Source: Cryphonectria parasitica EP155 (Eukaryota; Ascomycota; Sordariomycetes; Diaporthales; Cryphonectriaceae). Taken from it: a DNA stretch of 64,000 nt. Shown here in pieces: positions 1-12,300 of this stretch; position 1 is the stretch's first letter, and every line of letters starts with the position of its first letter. The stretch spans positions 558,001-622,000 of the forward strand of contig NW_024468909.1 in the NCBI RefSeq assembly GCF_011745365.1. The letters are read 5' to 3'. A program made the position numbers and the translations under genes. The notes beneath the pieces are model-generated. The model was not told the origin of the DNA. It saw only the letters and a list, made by a program, of their open reading frames with translations, and ran no database searches.

Positions 1-1329
1 ACGAAACCAGCGAGTCTGTGTCGATAGAACTGATTGACTGTGTCTATATATATATGTATATCATTCCCCCTTTTCTCACCCAACATCGTCACGTTCCTCG
101 TGGTGAATGAATTCCTTCTATTATTCAGAGCCAACCCAGCGTGTGCCTTGTCTCCTGCAATCAGGCTATCCTTCGCATGGACAGCCAGTACCCGAGGGAA
201 ACCGAGAACTGTCAAAACTGCCTCGCCTTGCCTTGTGGCTCTGGTATTAGTGATACAAGGCGGGCTTGCGTACGTACGTGCGTGGCAGGGCCTCTCACGG
301 CCCAGCCCATGGACATGAGATAAATGATAAATGAAGAAAGCACGGTTTGAATTCTATGAGAACTGGGGTTGGAGGTCAGATACGCCTCGTCTATCATCCG
401 GTTGCAGCAACGTCTCCGAGTTTTTGAAAGGAAAAATCAAGCAACATGTCAACAGAGTCCTCCCCACCCCCACTGCTCCCTCCCTTTCTCCTCTCTGTCT
501 CTCTCTCTGGCCACGTCGACCATCACAATATATCTTCAGGTGGAATCAAGCCCCCTTCTTATGAATCAACAATGACAACTTGTATCACGGCGATTCATTC
601 CCTATCAATAACCCTCTAAACCCCTTTTGTATTGCGTTGCTCAGTGGCAGGCCATCATCACCTTCTCAACCACACAACACCACACCAAAGCATCCATCTT
701 CTGTCCAACCCCACCTTGTTCCCTTGTCCATCTTGACAGGTCAACCTTAGCCCGGAGACCAAGGTCTCTCCTCATCATATCCGTCCCAGACATCAAAAAT
801 ATGTGCCCTAGAAAGGAAAAAGAAGAAAGAAAAAAAGATCACATGCCAACCCTTCCTCCTCTTTCGTTGATGACAAAAGGCTGCAAGGCTGAAGAGTTAC
901 GAAGATATGGAATCAACCAAACCAGGAGCTGCAAAGATGAAGAGTCATATGAGGATGACCTGAATGGAGAGAGGAAAGGAAAATATTGGAGACAAGTCGA
1001 GCAAAAAAAGGATGCTGAGAAAAAGACCCTGCCACGCCTAAGACCGCGCCACCTTTTCAAACCCTGATCTTTTTTATTCCGAAAAGTCAATAGATGAAAG
1101 AGAATCATCAGAACCATGTCTGCCATGTGGGAGAAGGAGGCCAATCTTTATCTTGTATCAAAGAGCTCTCCGGCCAAAGCAGTGTCGAATTTTTGACATG
1201 AGGTCAGATTAGGAAGAAACACTCCCAGGGTAAATCGTGCCTCTTTTTTTCTTCTCTTTTTTTGTGGACTGCTGAAGCCGTGAACACCTGAAAACAATGG
1301 TCGAGGTGGCGGGGTATATCACGAATCTC
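1..1329. other. intergenic, no gene recognised
   Basis: No open frame here resembles a protein or carries coherent splice signals. The stretch holds pyrimidine-rich tracts (about 480-515), A-rich tracts (about 815-840) and an alternating TACGTACGTG element near 270. The right end is probably the 3' UTR of the eIF4B-like gene. Confidence 0.6.
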
Positions 1330-3605
1330 TCAAGAAGGGACAGGGCGGCCGCGGCGGCCCTTGGCTGAGGTAGACACGGTCGTCCAACCATCAGCATCGA
1401 CAACTGGGGTTGTAGGAGTCGAGGGCTGCTGATCGCTGCCTCGTCGCTGCTCGTTACCTCTGCGGCTGGGCTGGCGACCCTCGAATGAGCGTCCTCCTCT
1501 AGAGGCACCACCTCCGCGACGATCACCTCGGGATCCGCCAGGGGCACCACGGGCAGCGCCAGAGGAGCGCCAGTTGCCGCTATCATTGGCCCGAGACTTG
1601 AAGGGTGCACGGTCATCGGCAGACTCGCGAGATCGAACAGGGATCTTCTGCTCCGACCCGTTCACACCGTTTTCAGCGGCAGTCCCCGTGGTCTCAACAT
1701 CCTTGGGAGCAGCCTCGGCGGAATCGGTGGCCTCGGCGGAATCGGTGGCCTCGGCGGCCTCGGCAGCCGGAGCATCCTCAGCAGGAGCTGGGGCATCGGC
1801 CTCGGCAGCGGGCTCGGCAGCAGGCTCGGCAGCCTCGGCGGCAGCCTTCTCAGAGGCCTCCTTGGCAGCTGCCTCCTTAGCCAGCCGCTTCTCCTCCTTG
1901 GCCTTCTCCTCGGCTTCCTTCTTCTCCTGCAGCTCCTTCTGTTTCTTCTCCTCGATCTCTCGCTCACGGGCGGCAGTATCAATAGGCCTAGCAGCACCGA
2001 AAGGACTGGCTTTGGACTCGGAGCTGGTAAGGGATGGCGACATTACACCTGGTGCCTCGGAGATGGTGCGCTTCTGCAAGTTCAGTCTGGGCCGGCCAGC
2101 AGGAGCAGCTGGGGCGGCGGGCGCCAGAGCAGGTGATGAGGGGGCCTCGCTGCCAGCACGGGAGGGCACAGGAGACTTGTTAGCCGGAGCATCGGGCCGC
2201 ATTTTGGCGCGCCAGTCGAACTCCTGCTCAGCAGCGGTCGGGGCACGGGGCTCGCGAGGGGGGCGGGACTCCTGACGGGACTCCTGACGGCCCTCGCCAG
2301 GACCCCAAGCTGCGGGGGAGGCTCCGCGGTTGGCGTACGAGTTGGTCCGCTCAGTCATCCTGTGGCCAGATCGGCTGCCAGCACGGGATCCACCGCGCTC
2401 CATGGGCGGAGGGGCAACGGGCGACAGAGGGCCCTTGCGCTCCCAGCTCATCTGGCTGTAGTCAGGGCCAGCCGCTCGTGGCTCGCGGAACTCACGGGGT
2501 TCACGGGCTTCGGTGAACTCTCGAGGGCCACGGTTGTTGTTATTGCTGCGGCCGGGGGCATCGGGAAGGGGGCCTTTGCGCGTCCAGTCGGAGAAGTCTC
2601 GGTTGCTCTCATTGCCGTATCGGTCCTTGGCTGTGTGGAGAGGTTAGCACAATACTCCACCACAGATTAACTCTGAAGGAATTTGGTACGTACGAGGATC
2701 GGCGACGCGGATTCGGATGTTGCGGTTGAAGAAGCTCTCCTCGTTGAGAGCCAGGGCCTTCTTGAGGTCATCCGGAGTAGCAAATTCAGCGTAACCGAAG
2801 CCTTTGGGGCGCATCTCAGCCCGGTCCTCGACAATGCGAACACTGACGACCTCGCAGCCTGCACCAGTGAAGAACTCGGTCACGGCCTCCTGGTTGGCAT
2901 CGTACGAGAGGTTTCCGAGGTGAGCCGTGTAGGGGGGCTTGTCGGGAATAGGAAGCTCCTCGCGCTCCTGACGAGCGTAGCCTATTACAAACAATAATGT
3001 CAGATAAGAAGCCAAGACAGACTGTGGCGCGTGTGAAATTAGCCTCACCTGCATATCGATCACTTCCGCCAAATCCACCAGATGCATCGCCGCGGCTATA
3101 GCTGGAACTGTAGGTGGAGCGCTGGCGGTCGGTTGCAGGGAGGGGTTGGGTGCCTTTGTTTTCAACGTCAGTTGCTGGGAATTCTTCGAGGGCACTTGTA
3201 GCACTAATTGCTTAGAGAATGGCATCTCACCAGAGGCTAGCAGGAAATGAATGTGGTCAGCAAGATGCCATGAATTGGAGAGCCAGGAAGGTCAAGAGGT
3301 AGCAAACTCACCATAGGTCTCTTCGACCTCATCGGCCCAGTTTCCACCGCCAAAAGCTGAGGGACGGGGGGAGGGGTTAGCTTTGCAATGCGACGAGGGT
3401 GGGAGGGGCACAGTATCTCGACGGCGAGGGGGACAGGGCGGAGGAGACGCACAACCATCATTCATGAACTCATTAAGCGACAGCTTCTGGGCCTTTTCCT
3501 TCTTGGGAGCTGTTGGTGATGGGACTGTCGTTAGCAAATGAATTCGCAAGGCTGCTACTGAGCCAGGTGGGTGGTGGGTTGGTGGGCGGGGTGCATCGTA
3601 CGCAT
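1330..3605 (-). CDS. eIF4B-like translation initiation factor (RRM protein)
   Basis: Likely the fungal eIF4B (Tif3/Sce3 family), an RNA-binding cofactor of the eIF4A helicase in cytoplasmic translation initiation. Coding exons by my reading: 3605-3602, 3509-3456, 3356-3312, 3153-3049, 2981-2694 and 2630-1330, giving 598 residues in one frame. The N-terminus begins MPPKKEKAQKLSLNEF and continues into GGGNWADEVEETYG, matching the known PKK...SLxxFL...SWADE start of the family. An RRM follows at about residues 85-165, with the RNP-like blocks TAHLGNLSY and KGFGYAEF. After it come DWTRKGPLPD and SWERKGPLSP repeats, an Arg/Gly-rich part, a charged Lys/Glu/Ala helix and a disordered tail. The first exon holds only ATGC; this start is the least certain part. 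Introns carry CTAAC branch sites. Confidence 0.9.
1713..1748. repeat. 18-bp tandem duplication inside the eIF4B-like gene
   Basis: The unit CCTCGGCGGAATCGGTGG occurs twice in tandem. On the coding (minus) strand it gives a repeated Ala/Glu/Thr/Asp/Ser segment in the acidic low-complexity region. Confidence 0.85.
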
Positions 3606-4488
3606 GATTGCGGTGTTTGAATGGGACTTGACTACGCGCGACACTTAGTCGTGGCACGTAGACAAGCTGGGTAAGATATTGATGGCCACGAAGTCTCGTT
3701 CGTTCGAGGATTCGCGGACGAGGTGCAGAGACTGGGAATTGAGATCGAAATCGGTGGGCAAAGTCGTGGTCCGGGTATAGAATAGATCCGGTTTTCGACT
3801 CGTGGTGGCGCTGAAATAACGCTACTGGTGGGGTGAGCTGTGGCAGCAAATCAGATTATCCTGGGTCTTCTCCTCAATCGTCGTTGTGAAAAAGTGTGTG
3901 GATGGCCTCAGCTTGTGGTCACTTGGTGGTTGAGTTGTCGAGGTTGTGATGGACGAGGTCGATAAAAAAGGTTGTGGTGGTTGTGATTGTGCCTTTCTTT
4001 TGGGGAGGAACTTCACTAGCGCGGAAATTTTTAGGTCTGTCTGTCCCTTCCCACCCCGCAGGTCAGGCAGGCAGGTCGCAGGCACGGCAGGGAAGGGGGG
4101 ATGGGAAGTGAGGAGGGCCCCCTTGGCCTGCAAAGCTAGGTCTGGGGCCCTTGGGGCTGGTGTCACTGTACCGCTAATCACTTTAGGGACTAGCACGATC
4201 TGCCCTCGGTGATGCAAGGTGGGAAATATGCAATCAGGGACTGCCCATTAAAATATTCATCTATCATAGGTAAGTACTAACTTACTCGGTCCTTCCTCTA
4301 CTACCTACTTTACAACAGAACACACAACTGTCACCCAGAAACAAACCCTCCTCATCATCACCTGCAAGTCACCATCCCAGCTATAATCCATTGTTCGTGT
4401 TCCAGTCCAATTATCACTGAGCCTGTAGCTGGCAAATCTCTGTCTTCTGTTTCTTTCAGACGACTTGCTATTGTGCTTGCCCGGATCA
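3606..4488. promoter_or_regulatory. divergent intergenic region, eIF4B-like gene and Tim17-like gene
   Basis: The two flanking genes point away from each other, so these 883 bp should hold both promoters and 5' UTRs. Frames in it look non-coding. No specific motif was assigned. Confidence 0.5.
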
Positions 4489-5288
4489 ATGGCCTCGCCC
4501 CAGCCTCCTTCTGATCCCCAACAGCGGACGATCAGGACAAAGGATGAGTTACCTGACGGAGTTACAGAAATACTGGCAAAGAGCCTGCAGTTAGGAGCTG
4601 GGGCAGGAACATGTGGGCTCCTCTTCGGCGCAACAGCTGGTGTCGTCCGTGGGACTACCCCAGTGCTCTTCTCCATAGTGTCAGGCCTACAGTGGTTTGG
4701 CCTGGGATCCGTATATTATGGTAACTTCAGGTTCCTAACCTCTTACTTGCTTCAGAGAACATCCGGCTGAATGTTAACTAGGCACACGAAGCATGGCCAT
4801 TGCAAGATATGGCCCTGGGCATGATGTTACGCCTTCACAAAAAGTGGGAGCCAGTGCCCTGGGTGGAGCCGTCTCGGGCATGACTGTTGGAGGGATAATG
4901 CGTGCGTCAATAGCTTCTTTCATCATAGAGGTTTGACATCTCCAAAATTCTCTACTGACGGTGTGTAGGCGGTACCCGGAATATCCTCCCTGCAGCTTTG
5001 GTGTTTTCGCTGCTCGGAGGTGGTGGTCAGTTCGCAGTCAACAAGTGGACCGGCTCAAGCGATGCACCAACGGAGAAGAAGAGCGATAATTGGTTCGCCA
5101 AGTTCAGTCCGATGAAGAGACTCAGCGATCAGGAGTATGAGGCCATACTAGAGGAAAAACTGCTCAGGCTGGAGGCCGAAATTGCAATCATTGACGAAGA
5201 CATTGCGGCGTTGAAAGCCCAAGAAAAGCAGAAGGGAAGTGAATCTACGAGGCAAACACCATCAACAATGGCCCGGGAGAAGTCATGA
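4489..5288 (+). CDS. small Tim17-like membrane protein with C-terminal coiled coil
   Basis: Three exons, 4489-4720, 4782-4901 and 4969-5288, join in frame to 223 residues. Residues about 30-125 are Gly/Ala-rich hydrophobic segments with GxxxG-type spacing (LQLGAGAGTCGLLFGATAGV, SALGGAVSGMTVGGIMRG, ALVFSLLGGGGQFAV), like the Tim17/Tim22/Tim23 fold. The C-terminal third is hydrophilic and heptad-like (YEAILEEKLLRLEAEIAIID), predicting a short coiled coil. The membrane-protein character is seen directly; the Tim17-like label and a mitochondrial location are inferences. Intron 1 (4721-4781) starts GTAACT and ends CTAG; intron 2 (4902-4968) starts GTGCGT and has a CTGAC branch site. The start is the first ATG in the open frame. 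Confidence 0.8.
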
Positions 5289-5613
5289 TCATGGCGACTG
5301 AAGCAGACAGGGCAATGACCCCTCACAAGAGGCATTGGGAGGGCAGACCTTGGGAACTCTTGCACGACAGCGATCACACCGAATCATACAACGCCGCCAA
5401 AGGTTGAACATGCCGGAAGCATCCCACACCTTTAATCCAACCTGCGTAAAGACTGGTGACAGATTTCCACCAATACCACGAATGGCCTGGGCGCATCCAA
5501 GATCAACCAAATTTCGTATGACGGCACAGCATCGAAGAATTTCGGGAACGATGTTTGGGATATTTGCAGTTGCATTTACTTTCTAAGGACGCTTGATTGT
5601 CACATCTCACCGC
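5289..5613. other. convergent 3' intergenic region
   Basis: These 325 bp lie between two convergent genes and should hold both 3' UTRs. Nothing else was seen. Confidence 0.5.
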
Positions 5614-6265
5614 TTACGACCCTAACTCTGTCTCCTTGGACGCCTGTGTCACACTTTCTGGCGCCAAATAACCCTCCGCCGAGACACTATCAGGTACCGA
5701 CTCCGGCCTGTAGTAATCCTCGCCCTTGAACTTGGAGCCGCCAGGGCCAGGTGGGTTCGAGCCAACGTTGTTGGTGGTTGCGCTCACGCCCCGATCCAAA
5801 ATATCGTTACCCTTCCGCTCCTTACCAGCGCCGACAACGTCAGATCTGCCGAGCGCCTTGCTCGTCACCACGTCGTTGTCGTTTTCTCCGGTCTCTTCGA
5901 ACTTGGATTCGGGGCCGCCAGTGCCCTCGAAGTGGGTGCCGCGAGTTTGCCTGTAGTGATAAGAAGTCAGCACAGCTATTTCCAAAGTCGGAAGATTCAA
6001 AACGGTCGTTAGAAGGGGGTGCTTGCCTTCCGCGGTCGTCCAGCTCACCACCCTCCTCTGGTGGAATACGCTTGTTGTAACTGGCATTTGTGCTCAGCTC
6101 AGAGCCGTACTTGACCTCCGCGCCGGGAAACTTGTTCTCGACGCCGGTGTCGACGCCAGCATCATCTACCGAGGAATTGTTGAGTCCCTGCTTAGCCTGG
6201 TAGCTGTTGAGGTCGACCTCGGCCTGCTTGGCGATGCGGTTCAGCTCCTCGTTGGTGGGTGCCAT
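5614..6265 (-). CDS. hydrophilic protein of unknown function
   Basis: Two exons, 6265-6027 and 5950-5614, give 191 residues. The protein begins MAPTNEELNRIAKQAEVDL and is very polar: Gly, Asn, Asp, Glu and Ser dominate, with no hydrophobic segment, signal peptide or known domain, so it is probably disordered in solution. The exon junction uses a GC donor (AG|GCAAGC) and a CTACAG acceptor. It joins the two halves as DDRGR then QTRGTHFEG; no GT donor nearby keeps the frame. I do not recognise the family. The consistent polar composition on both sides of the intron is the main argument that it is real. Confidence 0.7.
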
Positions 6266-7850
6266 TATGTCGGCATAAAACACTTGCGTGAATGTTCAAG
6301 GGTATGTATGAATGGATAGGACTGAAATGGTGTGTAGAGTCAATATGCGACGTTTGACTATACAAATGGATTGAAGTGTGTAAAGCAGAATTATGGTCCC
6401 CAGCCATTATACTCCTCGAAGCAAGACTCGTCTATATATACGACGCTGCTCGCTTCACATCTGTGTTAGTGCTCTATTATCAGTATTATCAGACGTCATA
6501 CACCCAAATCGCTTCTGATGTAATGATGGGCACCAATTATGGTATCAGATGGCCACCAAAGCGTGATGATCTCATAGTGGCCACCTCCCAAGAGCCCCGG
6601 CATTGCTCAAAAACACCAGCACGACAACTCGTTACCAAATACATCTAGAACTTTGTTTATCTGCATGCAAATTGATGCATTTTCTCTCCTGACTGATGTA
6701 ATATCTACAAGTTGCGCCGCCGCGGGACCCGCTTGGTCAGAATCTGGCCAACATCCAGCAGATGGACCCGTGGATCCCTGAAGCGTGGATGAATATCAGT
6801 CAATGCATACTAAAATCGTCGATTTCGGAGCAAGATTGCCACAGCGTACGTTCCAGCAGGGCGATGCTATAGGAGGATTTGCTCCGGGCACTGTAGTATC
6901 CAGTAACCACTTTTTTAAATCTGTCGGCATCCCTTCCTTGATAGTGCTCCTTGACGTACAGCCCATTTACTGTGCTCAATCAGTAATTAAACTGGTTGTT
7001 GCTACCCTCGAGCATATCGATTCAGTAGCACCAGGAAAGATAAAAGAAAAACATTTTTTTCTCTGCTGTGGAAACGATTAATGATTCTTCCCTTCTCGGC
7101 TGGTATTCTCCCCATCACAGAAGCCTCCCGCCCCCATGCTTATTACCTCGCGGATATACTTGCAGCAGGAAAGTGTCTGTAGCGCAAACCCCATTCCCAA
7201 GGCACGAATACCATTAACGTTACCCTCTCTGCTTTCCAAGAATGAGGATACACTGCTGCATTGAGATTCGATGAGAGTACTATTACATGTCGACTACTAA
7301 CGATTCACAACGAGGACTATTTTTTCATTTTTTTTTTTTTCATCGCGGGTAGTGATTTCAATCCCGCCATCAAAGTCCAGGGTGTAACTACGCACTTTGT
7401 AGTCAACTATGGAATGGCTCGAGCATGATTATATACTCCAAAGTGAGTAGCATCATTCCAGGCCTGGTCAAAGGGACAATTCAGTGAGGCTTACCGCGAT
7501 GTGTTTCCTGCATTGTCCTGTTCTATCCAAGTAATTAATAACAAGTACGGAGTGTCTTATGCTCTTTTTCGGGTCTGGCTTGTACTGCGTTTCCCCATCA
7601 TTCACTACAGCCTCACAGAGTCGGTCTTTTTTTTTTTCCCCTCCCTAAAAGCACCCACATCGCCGTGGACATGGCTTGAACTTCAAGATTTGCGCCAAAA
7701 CAAAGCACATGTTTTGATATTATGATTACGTTTCAGTCAACCAGTTGATCAGGCTATGCTGAACAACAGGGAATCTCAAAAACACCCAAACATTTGAGCT
7801 GGATCTGCTCTCAGAAAGGGATAAAACTAATGCTAAACAATGAGCTCGTC
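6266..7850. other. intergenic, no gene recognised
   Basis: About 1.6 kb with mixed AT content and T-runs near 7321-7342 and 7627-7639. The open frames are short and lack protein-like composition. The left end should hold the promoter of the hydrophilic-protein gene and the right end the 3' UTR of the GST gene. Confidence 0.55.
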
Positions 7851-8832
7851 TCACAGGGACATCATATCCTGCATATCCTCAACCGGGCCCATCGAAGGAG
7901 CCCACGTCGTCGGCCTGCCGTGCATGACCTTCTGCCACACGGGGCTCTTGGCCTTCACCTCGGCCCACCGCTGCAGCTCCGGGGGCACGAGTTCGGCATT
8001 GCCAGCTTCAACGCAGCGCAGCACGAGTGGGAGGAGATGGCTATCGAGCACCGTCGGCCCCACCTGGGCGCCAAACGTCCATTCGCCCTCAGTTCCGGAA
8101 GCACCACTCTGCCTGCGGTGTTCTGCGATCTCTGCAAAAATGGCCTGTAGGTCTGCGAGGTGTTTGGCCTTGATGGCTGGCTGGAACACTACGCCGTTGC
8201 CCTTGTTATGGCTGAATGAGTGAACAAGAAAGTGTCAGTGATGGCAGCCGTTGGCGAGAATGCCATGGCACGAGGCAAGTCACAAGAGGGGGGTCACGTC
8301 GATCGTCAGGTCTGAAGCAAGGAACCCCCGGGGGAGAGGCGGCTTACAATTCAAGCTTGACCTCGAGAGCCTTGCGGTATTCCGGGCTGAGATCAGTCCT
8401 CTTCAGAATATCCTCCACGGGTGAACGGTTATGCTGCGTCATCTCTGCTGTGGGGTTCTTGTTGCTGAACGATAGGCCAGGAATGGCATGAAACCTCTGG
8501 AGGAGGTCCTTGATGACGGCGGCGTGCTCCGCTGGCAGCATGGCCGGGTAGTGCTTCTCGGCCAGATAAAGCGAAATGGAGATACTGTCGGTGAGCGGCT
8601 GCTCGAGGACGTTGCTGGTCATGGTGGGAACCTGGCCCTTGGGGTTCACCTTGAGATATTCCTCCCTGAGGTTCTCATTCTTTTTGTGGTTGACGAAGCT
8701 GAGGGTGATCTTCTTGGGTGGCCTCGCGCCTTGCGTTGTAGGACCGAGTTGGATGGTGTGGCGGGCCATCATAGAATAAAGGGAGAAGGGGGAGGAGTAG
8801 AGTGTATATTCTGCATTGGCCAACTCAGCCAT
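7851..8832 (-). CDS. glutathione S-transferase-like protein
   Basis: Two exons, 8832-8348 and 8211-7851, give 281 residues. The N-terminal half is thioredoxin-like: an early strand with YSSPFSLYSMMARHTIQLG, then KVNPKGQVPTM, and LTDSISISLYLAEKHYP, which matches the conserved cis-Pro loop and the Asp-Ser of the glutathione-binding site in GSTs. The C-terminal half is helical, ending EDMQDMMSL. Likely role: conjugation of glutathione to electrophiles, in the cytosol; the substrate cannot be told. The 136-nt intron has a GTAAGC donor and a TTCAG acceptor, and splicing gives EF|HNKGNG in frame. A longer in-frame extension upstream of 8832 uses only non-ATG starts and looks non-coding. Ure2-like or secondary-metabolism GSTs are alternatives within the superfamily. 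Confidence 0.87.
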
Positions 8833-9321
8833 GTTTTTTTCAGTAATGGTATGATGTGCTGATTGTGAGGGGTAACGAGGAAAAATTATATCAGCAGCTC
8901 TATTGTAGAGAGAACAATTGTCGGCAAATGACTGAGACGAGGGCATCACCGTGAGAAATAGGGCGAGCAAGGTTCCAGCTCGATGCCGTTAAAAGGGCGA
9001 GACATTATTAATGCAGTAGTTGGTAGTCGCTTTCAGCCAGCGAAGAGAATCATTGGCCTTAATTCCTCCAAGTCTACCGCCACAGGGATCCCGCAGCGGG
9101 TGGGGTCAAAAATACTTGCGTCGCTCTCACTTCAGTTGAGAATAATGAAAGTACTGAAGAAAGCGGTAACGAAGCTGATAAATGGAAATTGCTACGTAAT
9201 AATACACTGTCACTTGCCCTTACAGTGGTTCTTTTCAAATTATCTTGTAATTTTTATGTACATACATAGAGGCAGCCCATCGAGATGCAAACGATTGAGC
9301 TGTGCAAAACACAAGGAAGCA
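8833..9321. other. intergenic between GST and ankyrin-CorA genes
   Basis: Both neighbours are on the minus strand. The 489 bp should hold the GST promoter and the 3' UTR of the ankyrin-CorA gene. No further feature was seen. Confidence 0.5.
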
Positions 9322-12300
9322 TCACGAATGTGGTCTGATGACGGCGTCCTTTTCTTTCCGTCGTCCGATAGATCGCAATGCTCTCTTCCACAATCGACTT
9401 GATCCGTAGATGGTAGATGGGTCCTCATGTTGTACACTAGAACTTATCTTCTCATACCAACGCCATCCGAGGAGGCACAGAAGGATGAGCACGACAGAGG
9501 CAGCCATGGTGACAACTAATGATTGTGCGAACAATCATTGATTAGCTGGGTGACGGTTTACGGGGGCGCGTGCTCTCTCGCTGAAATAAACTTACGGGAC
9601 GCTGCCAAGGCCTGATTCCGACTCCATGGCTGTGAATCTGGTGGGCTGAAGTCGACAATATCTAAAGCCATCAGACTCGAGATCCATGACAAGGGCGTCT
9701 AGTTAGTGGTCGAACATTAGCATCTGAAATACAAAAAAGGGAAGAGAACATTGAATGGGGATGCTTTACAAAAACCACCGTCGCTGCTGTGAAGACAACG
9801 AAGATTTTAGACTGCAGCTCCGAGTTGACGACCCCTTCCGCATTGACCTGGCGCTGCCGCAAGTCCAGAAGAGTGACAAGCTGCGACTGATTTAGCCCAC
9901 GCATCTAGTCGAGAAAATGGCCAGGGAGGAAAGAGGAGAAGGAGACATCTTCTCTGCGATCCACGACCGACTGGGCTGGGGCAGTGACTCACCGACTTCC
10001 TAACCCTCTGTGCATCCTCCTCTAGGCGCTTCAATTTCATCTGGGCCTGCTTCATCCAGCGCTCCAACTTATTCTGCTCCTCTTTTTCCTCAAACTCCAT
10101 GAGATCCCTGCAAACCAGCTCCTTCTCCTCCTGGACTCTGCGTATCATAGCGAGCTCATCGAGAATGTCGTCGATCAGGAGGAGATAGTCTGTCTCCTTT
10201 CGAATGGCATCTTTGAATGTCCTCGCGGTTTGGCCGATGCATCGTTTGTATTCCTCGTACGCTTTGGTCACCTGACCAGACTAAATGTCGACTTGTCAGT
10301 TCGCGACTTGGCCACGACGTGAACAGTCGCAATGCAGAGCCCGCGGGCTGAATATCAAGAGGAAGATGACTCACCACAAAAGCAACCTCGCTGGCAAAAG
10401 CATTCAGATAGCTCCCGCCACCATCCGACAGGTGAGGTTCATATTTGAAACACTCCTCGACAATGATTCTCGCCATGCGCTTGCCCTCAGTCTTGGTAGC
10501 AGACCAGCTGTCGGGGCCATGTTGCTGTCGCGCATTGCCGGCCTCCTCAATCTCACTCGAAACCAGGTCGTACCGCTGTTGAATCTCATGCGGTAGTGAT
10601 AGTTTGCTGGAGCAATCCCATTCCTCTGGATACGCAGTAAGGACAAGATCTGTGGTGGCATGAGCAGGTGCGCACACAAATGACCAATCGGGGTTGTAAG
10701 GCATGTCTGGTGGGTTTCTGAGGAACAAACCTTTCACTCTCCAGATCCAAATTTGAGAGACCACTAGGATCTGGTCTTGGGTATTGAGGCCATGGTCACA
10801 CGTCCTGGCACCCTCCTCCAGGTCATGGCCCCTCTCGTGCTCCCGGGCTGCCTCGATTCTCTCACGGGGCCGAGAGCGTTTCCTCTCCAGGTAGCGTGAG
10901 ATCACCTGTGCTCTATCCCGGCGGGCCAGCTCTCGATCCTCTAGGAATTCGTGGCAGTATTCATCCAAAGTCTTTGCCGAGGGGATCTCGCCCTGAAAGG
11001 CTTGGTGCAGCTCGCCCAGGCGTACGACGTGCTCTGTCACCTGGGATGGCCGGTCTCCTGCCTTCCAACAGTCAAGGATCTGTCTCGCTGCTTCCTGCAC
11101 GTCTCTCCTTTTCTGGCGCCCTTCGTCGCTGGAAGTCTTGTGGCCATGATACCGTGGCTGTTGAACATCCATATTGATGATTGGAAGCTGAACATTGTCA
11201 GTCACAGGACAACGAGAAGCCCTGCGAGCAAGGGACTTCAGTAAATGGGATTGGATTTTCTTACTACGACGAAATAGGCGTCTCCGTCCGCCACGCCTGG
11301 TAATTGCATTCGCTATAACCATGTCAGTCACCTGTCACGGAGAATTTGGAGAATTTGAAGACAGAGTTCTATCTGGGCACTCACATGATATTTGGGAGTT
11401 GTGAGACATAATGGGAGTCTCATTCTCGCCATGAAAACTCTCATCCAGTAGTACTTCACGGCACTATCCCTTCCAAGCAAAGAAGAGGTCGCGCTGTCTT
11501 CTCCCTGGTCATCTGTAGTTGGAAGAAAGATTTTGTCCATAGCAGTTTGTAACCATTGAAACTACCATCACCCCGAGCGGTCATGATGAGCGTCATAAAC
11601 AACCTCAGAACTGTCTTTTCTCAAGAAAACTCACATTTGTGGCTGGAAAGTGTATCCAGCAGCTCGATACGGACTGGGAACTGCTCGAACCAGATGACAA
11701 CCAAGAGATTAACTGGCGACGGCCAATCTCCTCGGCCAGAGATGTCGTTGCATAGAGCATTTCGAATATCGGCTTCGCGGCGTTCTGTACGTACCTGATC
11801 TGAACAGCATTGTCGGTATCATCACCGTGCCGGGTTTTAGACTGAAAAATGGCCGATATACGACCATTGAAGTGGAGAGAAGTTGTATACCGGGGCGGCC
11901 CTTGGGCTTCCCAGGCCCACAAGTCGTGGTCGTGCTTCTTGAACAATGTCAAGATGTCACACTCATCTCCTTCCTCGTCCTCCTCCACCAGGAAGCAACC
12001 GGCGCGGCCTCGAGCGCAATCCATGGGTGTCTGGAGAAACATATCGTAGGCATCCGTCTTAGCCCCAGAGGCGAGTAAGATCTCAATGGTCCTGCTCTGG
12101 TGGCTCAGAATTGCACAGCGCAGGGGCGTCGAACCATCATGGTCGCGTGGGTCGACTTCGGCGCCATTCTGCAGGAGGCACTGCGTGATGGTCTCGAAAT
12201 CGACGGCCAGGTGTAGCGCAGTGCAGCCTCTCGCATCCGTCGCATTGACAACGCTCAACATGATGTTGTCCCCGGTGGCAGATTCAAGCAGAGCCCTGAC

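Noticed and set aside
1574..2275. 233-codon plus-strand frame opposite the eIF4B-like gene
   Set aside because: It is an Ala/Ser-rich mirror of the GC-rich coding strand; the opposite frame contains recognisable family motifs.
3217..3235. A possible 6-nt exon CCTCTG between CTAG and GTGAGA in the eIF4B-like gene
   Set aside because: Using it leaves the next junction with an intron of under 30 nt or a wrong frame. A single intron at 3311-3154 gives YGTQPLPATDRQR in frame.
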